Below are positions 1 to 9,030 of a stretch of DNA of 20,447 bases, piece after piece. Within the stretch, counting starts at the first letter, position 1. Each line of letters opens with the position of its first letter. Under the pieces are notes generated by a model, which saw only the letters and a list, made by a program, of their open reading frames with translations, had not been told where the DNA came from and searched no databases. A program made the translations under genes and the position numbers. This stretch comes from Pigoraptor vietnamica (Eukaryota > Opisthokonta > Filasterea), in contig CALSCQ010001135.1 of NCBI GenBank assembly GCA_943704525.1, positions 1 through 20,447 on the forward strand. Direction: 5' to 3'.

Positions 1-68
1 CCCCCACCCCTTTTCCTCCGCCGTTAAGACTAAGCTGCTTCCCTTCCCACCTGCGTCGCGCTACGCAG

Positions 69-626
69 AGCCGACGAGCGGTCTCGACAGCACAAGCTCT
101 CTCACCGTCATTGCGGCGCTGAAGAAGATCGCGCAGGAGCGACACGTGTGCATCGCGACCGTCCTCCACCAGCCGCGCTACGACATCTTTGCACTCTTCG
201 ACGAACTTCTTCTCGTGGGTGCATCTGCCTATTCCGCGAATAATTTCCAATTGTGTTATGACTCAGCTACTGTCGCACAAATACCGTGTCGCAACGCTTC
301 ACGCCCATTTGTCGGCGAGAAGACGAGGGACGACCTTCTCGGCTTTCTTGAGCTTATCGGGTGTGGCTTACGCGTGAAACTCTCCGCAGCTCGGCGTCGG
401 CGGCCGCACGGTGTACATTGGGAGTGTCAAGGACGTCGAGGACTACTTCAAGGGTATTGGGTTCACGTGCCCAGCCCTGACGAAGTGGGTCGCTCCCCGC
501 TTGTGTCGTCGTTTATGTGCCGAGCATCACAACGATTGTGTGCATGTCGCCCTCCCTACTAGATTCCGTGTGTGCACGCACAAATGTCACACAAACAAAC
601 GCACGCACGCACGCACACATACACAC

Positions 627-689
<63 letters not shown>

Positions 690-694
690 CACAC

Positions 695-738
<44 letters not shown>

Positions 739-1429
739 CTACGTCTCCACTCAATAACGCAACTCCGCGTTGAGCAGCCCGGCGGACTTCTACATGGACA
801 TCATCGCGGGCATGGTCCCCACGGACGACGGCGCCGAATTCGACGGCGCGAAGCTCTTCGACCTCTGGTCGGAGCACATCGCACGCAGGAAGGGCGGGGA
901 GGCTCTCAAGCAGTTTGAGGAGGCTCGCGCTGCCGCCGCCGCCGAACATGAGCGCCGGCGTTCTTCGTCTGCGCCCGTCTCTTCGAAGGACGTCGAGGCC
1001 GGTGCGTCGGCGTCGGCGTCGGCGTCGGCGCCCACGGACGTTCAAACCCCTGCGACAGCCGCCGCGCCGAAGAAACCTCTGCTCAAGCGTATGGGTCTTG
1101 CGTTTGCGGACTTCTTCGTGAGCGTGTGGGCGAACCTCGTCTTCGCGTTCGGTCCCGATCCCTCTGCGGCCGTTCGCGCGAACGCGCCTTTTCTCGTCCA
1201 GCTGCGCTATGTCATGGTGCGGACGGCGCGGATGTACACGCGGGCGGCGTCTGACGTTGCGATGACGCTCTTTCTGTTCTTCCTCGGGGGTCTCGTGATC
1301 GGGATTGCGTGGATGGGCAACATAGGCGACATCTACCAGGGGATTCCGTACGCGATTGCATTCGAGTACCCCCAGTACATTGCGACGCTCTGCCCCACCG
1401 ATCTCATCCCCGATCTCATTGCCGACACG
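69..1429 (+). CDS. ABCG-family half-transporter, internal fragment (three exons)
   Basis: This is part of an ATP-driven membrane exporter of the ABCG (White/PDR) type. Exons read 69-214, 390-484 and 778 to about 1429. The first exon opens after an acceptor CAG at 66-68 in the D-loop (EPTSGLDS), followed by the switch histidine in LHQPRYDIF. Splicing 214 to 390 gives DELLLLGVGGRTVYIGS, and 484 to 778 gives CPALTNPADFYMDII; both are typical of the region after the ABCG nucleotide-binding domain. Then come a charged, Ala/Ser-rich linker and one hydrophobic helix (about 1255-1315, LFLFFLGGLVIGIAWM). The Walker A and signature motifs lie upstream of the window. The remaining transmembrane helices are not found before the next gene, so the 3' end is missing or displaced. 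The end at 1429 assumes the GTGGGC at 1430 is a donor; the frame stays open to 1666 through the GT tract. Family call is secure; the substrate is unknown. Confidence 0.85.
215..389 (+). other. Intron 1 of the ABCG gene
   Basis: Phase-0 intron with donor GTGGGT and acceptor CCGCAG. It is supported because its removal gives a continuous ABCG protein (DELLL joined to LGVGG). Confidence 0.8.
485..777 (+). other. Intron 2 of the ABCG gene, holding a (CA)n tract
   Basis: Phase-2 intron with donor GTGGGT at 485 and acceptor GAGCAG ending at 777. Joining AA with C rebuilds the Asn of the TNPADF motif. Most of the intron is CA microsatellite. Confidence 0.8.
588..735. repeat. (CA)n microsatellite with CACG interruptions
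   Basis: About 150 nt of nearly pure CA dinucleotide, with several GCACAC interruptions, inside ABCG intron 2. Long Thr-His or Cys-Val reading frames across it are artefacts of the repeat. Confidence 0.95.
1003..1030 (+). repeat. Short (GCGTCG)n coding repeat
   Basis: Four to five copies of a GCGTCG hexamer encode an Ala-Ser run in the linker between the ATPase and membrane domains of the ABCG protein. It is in frame and sits in a region that is normally variable in this family. Confidence 0.7.
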
Positions 1430-1477
1430 GTGGGCGCTTCACTCGTGGTCGTGGCAAGCATATCCCATTGTGATCAG

Positions 1478-1617
<140 letters not shown>

Positions 1618-1891
1618 ATGCGCCGTGTGTTTGCGTGGATTGGATCCGATGATGAATAGCCGGTAACGGCGTAACGTGCCCGAACACTCCGTGTGGGTTC
1701 ACATATCACCATCTTTCGGCTGAGGATCCTCTCCATGTAAATGCATGGCGTATTGCATGTGTGTGTGTGTGTGTGTGTGCGTGCGTGCGTGTGTGTGTGT
1801 GCGTGTGTGCGTTGTGCGTCTGCGTGTGCGCCTAGCCGTGTGTGTGCGTGTGCGTGCGTAACGATGTGCTCTTTGTAGACGAATACAAGCT
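1618..1891. other. Gap between ABCG fragment and next gene; second GT tract
   Basis: About 140 nt of unique sequence (1618-1758) without recognisable coding capacity is followed by a degenerate GT/GC-GT tract (1759-1859). I looked for the missing ABCG membrane helices here and found none. The minus-strand gene ends immediately to the right. Confidence 0.6.
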
Positions 1892-2289
1892 CTATTCCTC
1901 CAACACGTCTCCCACTTCATCCCACCCCTCGTCCACTTCGGTGCTGTCGTCGTCCTCAGTGGCACTCGACTGCGTGGCGCTCTCACTCGCCTTCTCCGCC
2001 TTGTATCCCTCAGCGACCGCAGCTGATTGTCCTGTCTCGCGCGGCTCTGTCTTTGCGCGCTTTCCCCGTCCAAAGACGTCGTCGAGCGTCTTTTGTCCCT
2101 TCTCAAGCGGACGCGCGCGCTTCTTCTTTGGCGCGTATAACTTGTCGTCTTCGTCCACCGGCGGCAATCCCTGAAGCGGCACAGTGAGTGGTGCTGTCCA
2201 CCACGCACATGCATACACATACAGGCACACACAGTGTGCACACAACGCATTCATACTCCCCACACACGTACAACATACGCACACGTAAC

Positions 2290-2381
<92 letters not shown>

Positions 2382-3497
2382 CGGGGCGCACACACGCACA
2401 CGTACTCCCCACGCACACAAGCACAACGCATTCATACGCACACGCACTCCCACGCACGCACACACGCATGCAGCACTGCGTCATGTCCAGAAACCGACGC
2501 ACCTTAATGCGCTGTATGGCGTCCTCGAGCAGCTTGATCGCCCTCTCCCTCCTCGCCGCTTCCGTGGGGATGTTCCAGCGGTCGCTCGTGGCCCACTTGT
2601 GCGCCAGCTTGTACTTGAGGCCGTCGAGGCGCGTCTCGTAGGTGTTGGCGTCGATCTTCTTGACAAATTGGTGCGCGACAATGAACCTGCGATGCAAAAA
2701 AGGGGAGGAGGAGAGAGAGGGGCAGGAGGTATGAATCAACTGCCTTAGGCCATACCAACGACAAATGGGTGCCTCTCTGAACACCACAGCCAGTCGAAGA
2801 AAGTGCACGCGCGAGTGGCTATAGGCGAGACTACATGCACGACGGGGACACACTAATGCCGCCAGGAGTGGAACTGCACGCGAGTGGCAATGGATGGAAG
2901 CCTCCCTAAGCACCACACACTCACCAGTTGTATTCCGTCCCCACGGGCGCCCCCGACCCCTCCGGCGCAAGTCCGTGCCGGTGCTTCTTCACCTCGTACT
3001 TGATTTCCCATCGGTCCGGTGCGAGCTTCGTTTCCGTCCACACGCCCCCGTCGTAGTCCCACGTGTGTCGCCCGCCCACACGCATCCCCGTGTACGACTG
3101 CCCCCCGTGTTTCTTGGGCGCATTGTAGCTCGCAGAGACGTCCTTGTGCTTTGGAGCCTTGTTGGAGCGCACGGGAGGGTCCCCCGCAGACAGCATCTCA
3201 AATAGCGGCGCAGATTGAAACTTGAAACGCGCTTCCAATCGACCGTCAATCAATCGCCAGACGTGTATGTTAGTCGCAGCAACTCACATGAGTGACTCTT
3301 CACCCCTACGCAAGACACACGCACGGCGACAGTGCAGAGGCATGGGACGAGGGAGGCTGTGGGGAAAAGCGGGCTCTCGGAACAGTCCCCGCGGCCGTCG
3401 TCGCCATTGATACCCTGCGCGTGCTTGGCATTCTTCGGCCACTGAACTGACACACGATCCACGTCGATCGACGTCAGAGGTCCACGTAAGCGGGCAT
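1892..3497 (-). CDS. Conserved protein of unknown function, four exons, PIP-box-like motif
   Basis: Exons on the minus strand read from about 3497 to 3414, 3282-2925, 2686-2503 and 2170-1892 (TAG). All three joins keep phase and sense: GCGCAG+G to TTGCTGCG, TACAACTG to GTTCATTG, ATTAAG to GGATTG. Exon 2 carries a charged module (WEIKYEVKKHRHG) leading through GTEYNWFIVAHQFVKK into a compact conserved-looking block (YETRLDGLKYKLAHK) and a basic helix (RERAIKLLEDAIQRIK). The last 92 residues are disordered: a nuclear-localisation-like KKKRARP, then QKTLDDVFGRGKR, which resembles a PCNA-interacting box followed by basic residues, then an acidic tail. A nuclear DNA-associated role is inference. 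The start is unresolved: the ATG at 3497-3495 gives MPAYVDL then a stop, while the frame joined to exon 2 continues as LTSIDVDRVSVQWP; the two differ by one CT dinucleotide at CTCTG. Confidence 0.7.
2171..2502 (-). other. Intron 3 of the unknown-function gene, with C90 and CA repeats
   Basis: Phase-0 intron, donor GTGCGT at 2502 and acceptor CTTCAG ending at 2171. It contains the C90 tract and flanking CA-rich repeats. Its removal joins AIQRIK to GLPPVDEDD. Confidence 0.75.
2291..2380. repeat. Homopolymer C90 (G90 on the minus strand)
   Basis: Ninety consecutive C on the plus strand, flanked by CA-rich sequence. Because the host gene runs on the minus strand, its pre-mRNA would carry G90. 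The exact length may be an assembly estimate. The adjoining sequence is imperfectly duplicated on either side (ACAACGCATTCATAC at about 2244 and 2424). Confidence 0.95.
2687..2924 (-). other. Intron 2 of the unknown-function gene
   Basis: Phase-2 intron with donor GTGAGT (2924) and acceptor ATCGCAG (to 2687). Removal gives GTEYN-W-FIVAHQ. Confidence 0.75.
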
Positions 3498-6400
3498 GTA
3501 GCGAAGCGTATGTAGCCCCACGCCGGCGAGGTTGACGGCGAGAGATTAGAGACTGAAATTGGGGTGTTCACTGCGACAGTCGACACAGCCTAAAACTCAA
3601 TCAACCCAACTCCCACCACTCAACTACTAGATGGCCGGTTAGTCTCCGAGCCGGCACTCAATGAGTCAGTCGGCCGTGCCGTGAGCCGGACTCCCCGTGA
3701 TTAGACAGGACTGCGGTCATAGTGGGCTATTGACCAACGGCGAGCGCCACTCGCAGTGCACGGCCCGGCGTCAGCGAGGGTTGCCGGCTCGGTCAGTGTT
3801 CAGATCGGCGACCAACAGCCGAGTGCCGTGTTCAGTGGCAGCCGAGCGGCCGAGTGCGCCGGCCCGCGCGCGCTGACTCAGTGAGTGGGGCAGACCGTGG
3901 ACTCCGTCCGCATCGGCCGGCGTCGGCCCGTTGACGGCCGGCAGTTGCGCCGAGCAGTCGGCGCAGTGTCCCCGGCCCGCCGGTCTGAGACCCGCCACCG
4001 TAGTTCGCCCGCCGGCGTCCCCTTGACTTCCGTGCCGCCGGCGAGCATTACTGATGTCAGTTACGACTTCTCCGCCGGTGCAGATTAGAGTACTGCGCAG
4101 CCGGGTCGTGCCATGCCTGATGAGTAGGCGCCGAGACGGTAATTAAAATAGGCCGGCGCACTTAAAGACTCAGTGACACAATCTCCGGCGCTTGAAAGAT
4201 ACCGGTGGCCGCACTTGCCGAACGTCGAGCAATCTCAGTGCGGCGCTCTTACTAGTAGCCGGACAACTTTACTGGCTTTTAGTAATACAGCTGGGCCGTC
4301 ACCGTCCGGCCGATCGGAACTGCCATGTCCGTGTGACTCCTTCGGCTGCCTTGCCGAGCCGGTGCCGATCAGTAGGCCCGGCAGGAGCAGAAGCCGGGAC
4401 ATGACGTTCAGCCGAGTTAACGGTCCGCCGGCCCGCGTCCGAACCGATCGGTGCCACTCAAACTCAAGGATGCCGAGGCTCATCAGTCCGTCGGTCGCTG
4501 TCATGCCGGGCGGCGGCGCCCGGCTCCACGCAGAGAAATTGACTGATGCGGCCGGGCTCTCGGCGGGTCCATTCCAACACGGCAGGTAAACTTTGGTAGA
4601 TTACCTGAGTGCCGTGGTCACTTGACACTCGTAACTCTGCAGTCTCCAATCGATACACAACGTTATAGTACTCAGTGCCATCAGCCCAAGGCCGGGGGAC
4701 GGTACCGCACGCCACCTGAATATCGGCTGTGGCACTTGGGGCACAAACAAAGTAAGAATTTGCCGCGCTGTCTTTCGCACGCTCAGGCGCCGTCACGCTC
4801 GGCTGCCGCCAGTCACGTGGTTGCCGGCTGCGACGGCCGAAGCCCGCCCGGTGCCGAGTGGTAAAAGTGTCAATTAGTTAGTTGGGCAGGCCCGGCCCCC
4901 GGGGAAGTCAACGGCTGTCACGGCACGGCTGTGACGGCTCGGTAGTGACTTGGCCCTAACCGCCGCGCCGCGAGCGTGCCAGCTAACGTGTCCCCGGCCT
5001 CAATGACCAGTCACACGTTTGCTGCAGTCACAATACGGACACTCTATCCGAACTCACGCGGCACGGTCGGCCGGCAGTCGGGCAGACGGAGACCCATGAG
5101 GGGATGGCCGCCGGTCGGGACTCAGAGTTGTCCAGCGCCCACACGGTGTAGTCCAAGCGAACGGCTGCAGTGCCCGTGAAGTGGCCGCGGTCACTGAGGA
5201 CAGCGCCGCGGGCCGCGGCCGTGTCAATGGGCCACTGGCCGGCTTATAGTCGATAATTCACACGGCTGGAACTAGTTTTAGTTAGGGAAGTGACAGTCAT
5301 CCCAACGAATTATACGGCAGTACCAGTGGCACCGACCCGGCGCGTGCGGCGAGGCACAGGTCAGTAATAAACATTCATTCAGGCGAATCAGTCAAAAACA
5401 AGTCCCCGACACAACATAACGCAAACAGCTGCAGCAATGTCGTGACGACTCGGGCGGCACGAAAAGAAGCTGACTGAGCGGCTGCGAGCTAAAATTACCG
5501 CCGGCGTATTAATACCTTCAGCTCTGCTGGGATGCGCCCCGTGACTGCCGCCGACTGCCAATGACGGCCGTGAGCCCGTACGCGCGCGGAGCCGGCCGGT
5601 GGGGAGCCGCGCCCGGAGTAAATTTGATTCGCTGACACAGTCAAGGCACTGACGGCTCTGGGACAATCTAATGGTCATGTCACTCAGTCAGACATGTCCT
5701 ACCGAACGCCGCCGCTGACGCCTGGACTGGTCTGACCCGCCGCGTGATGCGAAATCAATCACGCAAAGAATCAGATTCAATACCGAGTGGCCGCTAAGCA
5801 AGGCCAGCGAGGCCTGACCGATGTGGCGTGACTGTGACTGGCGGCTCCAGCCGCCGGCTGCAGTGGCAGACTCTGACTGAGGAAGTCAGCGTACAAGGGA
5901 AGCCGAAAGAGTTTCAACCCAATTAAAAATTAAAGGCGGCAGCTTCGAAACTTACATTAACTAAAGTTGTCGTATGTCGTGCCGACTGAGCAGACCGCCG
6001 GCGCAGTATCGGAACGGTCCGGCCGCCCCGGCAGCCGGCGCGAGGTCCAGGGCATTGGCCCGGGCGAACCCAATGCGCCAGCGGGCTCTGAGCCGAACTG
6101 TGCCGAACTGATCAGGCCGTGTGAGTAGCTCGGCGGCCCTGAACGCCCGAGTGAACGGACTGCGCCAGCCATGCGGCGCGAGTGAGCCGCCCCGGCCGGA
6201 CACCACACCGGGATCCGCGGGCTCGCCCGACCGGCTTCCTCGGTCCGTCATTACGCGACTCCGAGACAGTTTCAGTACTGGGGTGGGGCCGCCTTCAGTG
6301 TCTGCTGTCGTGATCAGGCGTTATTAGCGCAAGCCTCAGCCGTCGCCGGCCGCCGGGCCGGGACCTCAATTCCGGCTGACCGGCGGCACTTCTGCCGACG

Positions 6401-7077
6401 CCGACGGACTGTCCGACCACACTCAGTGAGCACGGCCGCGGTGCTCAGCCACCGGAACTGAAACCGTCGGTCGATCGGAACCCGGGCAGACTCCGAGACT
6501 AAGAGACGTAAATTGGCAAGCCGGCCCGGAGTCCCTTTGGTGTCCAAGCCGGCTGAGCATCCCACCCCTGACCGGACCCGCCCGGCCGGCGACCGCCCCG
6601 CGGCCGTTACACTGGAGCTTGCCGTGTCGCCGCCGCCGCCGGGGCCATGTGACACTGTTATGATGCCCGGGTCGGCCGGTGGTCAGGACCGGGCGGCGGA
6701 AATACATCAGACGACCCCCCGCGCAGAATCAGAAATCGCTCACTGAGTCGTCACACACTGACTCGGTGCATCGCCTCCGTGTTGCCGGCTCGTCGTCCCG
6801 GCGAGCGCGGCGATGCTGGCCGACTCAGAAAACCTGAGAGTCGGAGGTGAACGCGTACGGGCATCACGCGGTCCGTAGATCTTTCCGCCACGCCCATCCA
6901 TCTCCGGACGACCGGGGGGAAATCCTGCGCTTAACACGATCGATGGCGTGTGAACGCCTGCCAATACGTGTCTGAATGGCGCGATTCACGCACCGCACGC
7001 GGGACGGTGCCCGATTGTCACGCCCCTTCCTGAAGCCGTCAACGGCATTGTCACTCTTCCATTCCAACGAAATTCAA

Positions 7078-7430
7078 GTCAGTTAAACCTCACCTGGGGG
7101 AGGAATATACCCCGACGTAGTGCAAAATTTCAATTGTATGAGCTAACGCAGTAAGTTGAACCGCATATGGGGGAACTCACAGTGGCTGAGGCGCTAATTT
7201 TAAATTTGTATATACCAACCTATAGTAGGTAAAAGGTAAGTTGAACCCAAACGTGTCAGGTGTTTGATTTGTCGAACGGACTTCGGTAATGCTTTTGACA
7301 AAGTGTGTTAGGGGCATCGCAGCAAATTGGTTGTATTTTATTTTTCTTCTTTTTTTTATTTTCCAAAATTTCCAAACGCAAAAATAATTTTTAATAAATT
7401 TGACTTTCGCTGTCTTTTGCATTGAACGTG
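7078..7430. repeat. AT-rich island with degenerate repeated motif
   Basis: A drop to AT-rich sequence inside the GC-rich block. A motif near GTAAGTTGAACC recurs: GTCAGTTAAACC at 7078, GTAAGTTGAACC at 7151 and GTAAGTTGAACC at 7236, spaced 73 and 85 nt. The first two copies also share a downstream TGGGGGA, and TATACC follows at about 7105 and 7210. A more distant copy, GTAAGTCAACC, lies near 7837. A T-rich run follows at 7334-7365. This looks like the worn edge of a mobile element or satellite, but no terminal repeat or target duplication could be shown. Confidence 0.5.
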
Positions 7431-8240
7431 TCGCACGCACGCAATAATCGCCGAGTCCCTAACACCGTGGTTCACGAACATTACCATTACCAATTTAGGG
7501 CTACTCGGGTGACAAAGCACAGATGCCCCACACACGCACCATCCACTGTGTTATGGATTGTCTGTGTCCACACTGAAAGCTCCTTCGGGCACATTGCGCA
7601 TTGGCGTAATTGTCGTGGGAGAACGCGTGCGTGTGTATTCGCAGTTTGCCCAGCGCGACTTAATTGCCGCTGTACATTCAGGCGCCGTCCGGTCTGCGGC
7701 AAGGCACGCCGGCTGTCGGTGCTCGGCGCGCGTAGTGCTAATAGCGTCCCAAGTGAGCTGTCGCGGCCGCACGTCGGTCGCCGGTGCGACGGAGGGCATG
7801 CAATAGCAGAATCAGCTCAGTGGTCCTGAAGCGAAGGTAAGTCAACCGAATGTCACCAACGGCGCCGTACGTGCTCACTAGTGTCACGTCGGTAACTGCC
7901 GGCGGTTCGGACAAATGCACTTCTGTCGGCACCATTTTTAGGGGTTACCTATTTTACCATCGAGTTCTGACCTTCCGCCGTAGCGACAGGGAACGCACAG
8001 CCGACCGAGGGAGACGCCGACTGACTGAAGCAGTTGCCGGGTTATTCGTCGTCGACGGTCACGGGCCGGTCCATCGGCACTGCTGATTTGGGTCAGTCAC
8101 TGGTGTGACCTCCGTGTCGCGCGCCCCGCTTCAGTTCGTCGACCGATTGCTTGATTGTGAGTGACTTTGGAAGTCGGGTATCTCGGGGCTGTTCACGCTC
8201 CTCTGAGACCTCACTGTACTGTGTACGCTCATGCAGCAGT

Positions 8241-8268
8241 CGCCGGTCAGTACTGACACAGACCGGCG
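8241..8268. repeat. Nested palindrome in the gene-free block
   Basis: CGCCGGTC (8241-8248) is matched by its reverse complement GACCGGCG (8261-8268), and the overlapping 12-mer GTCAGTACTGAC (8246-8257) is itself a perfect palindrome. The words CCGG and CAGT that typify the block are self-complementary or paired, so such structures are partly expected. Confidence 0.6.
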
Positions 8269-9030
8269 TCAGCGCCGCCAGTGGGGCCGGCGCGCGACAA
8301 ACCGACGAGTCGCCGCAACTGAAACGGGGCCGTTGAATCCTTACTCATTACCTGTTGTAACGGCTTCCGTCAGCTTCTAATTTCGTCGTCTTCAGTTGAC
8401 TCCGGAGTGTGGCGCGGCCGGCCGCCTCCCCTCGCTCACCGAGCCGTTCGCGCGCCGACGGCCATTGCGTCGGGCGCCGGCATTCACTCGGCTTGTCTCG
8501 TCTCGGTCTGGACTGAACTCGGGAGATCCGAACGCTCCCGTGTCTAAAGGTGCGCGGCCGCCGGCGGCACTGGTCAGGCGCCGGCACCCGCGGTCGTCTC
8601 CCGCTACAGGGGCGGCCGGCATTCTGACTCATACTCGCCTCTCCACGACGGATAACTGAGGGTATGCGCTCACTATTGCCAGCTGCCTCGTCGCCGTTAA
8701 TTGCACCAGTTTCTCACTGACGGTTTTGACGCCCGTTGCATTCATTTGACAGGTCATGAGTTTGTCCGTGTAATCGGGGTGCCCAGCGGCAGTGGGCTCA
8801 CTCGACCCGCAGATTGGCGGCTGTATGCGTCTATTGACGGAGCTTGAGCTGAGGACTTCCGGTATGCCGCCGTGTGTCGCGACGACGCGCAGGTAATAAT
8901 CATCGCCGAGAGACTCTGTTGTGCAGTTTCCAGGTCGCGCGCTTGCCTAGTATCTTCGTTCTAGCGGGAGATATGTGAAGTACGTGCCAGTGGACACTCA
9001 ACCTGACGCGTGCTGCCGCGGCCTCGCAGG

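Larger units (their letters stand above)
3600..9000. other. Gene-free block with unusual word composition (CCGG and CAGT/ACTG rich)
   Basis: No reading frame here exceeds about 140 codons and none resembles a protein family; in GC-rich DNA such frames are expected by chance. Most 60-nt stretches of 3600-4600 carry one to three CCGG sites, often inside GCCGGC, plus one or more CAGT or ACTG words. Longer words recur without being tandem, for example ACTCAGTG at 3876, 4168, 4670 and 6421. Flanking genes show far fewer CCGG sites and the long CA/GT microsatellites of the rest of the window are absent. I found no terminal repeats, RNA genes or transposase. The segment about 6800-7680 is less CCGG-rich and contains the AT-rich island. 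Boundaries are approximate. Possible natures are decayed mobile DNA, centromere-like or heterochromatic DNA, or horizontally acquired DNA. Confidence 0.6.

Noticed and set aside
513-1045. Long Cys-Val or Thr-His reading frames over CA/GT tracts
   Set aside because: They are translations of dinucleotide repeats in introns; the protein evidence is entirely in the ABCG exons.
2188-2970. Poly-Pro and poly-Gly frames over C90
   Set aside because: Homopolymer artefact; the tract is inside an intron supported on both sides by phase-correct splicing.
7422-7829. 138-codon-class frame after the AT-rich island as a possible transposase
   Set aside because: No catalytic motifs or zinc-knuckle spacing; composition is typical of random GC-rich translation.
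7322-7945. TTAGGG-like words as interstitial telomere repeats
   Set aside because: Only isolated TTAGGGG or TTTAGGG words, never in tandem.
3771-8659. Frames of 60-138 codons in the gene-free block
   Set aside because: Short, overlapping on both strands, rich in Arg/Pro/Gly as expected from CCGG-rich DNA, and unlike any protein family I know.
3600-9000. Large DNA transposon with terminal inverted repeats filling the whole block
   Set aside because: Comparing both edges by eye gave no matching inverted ends or target duplication; ends may be wrong, so the idea is unproven and not called.
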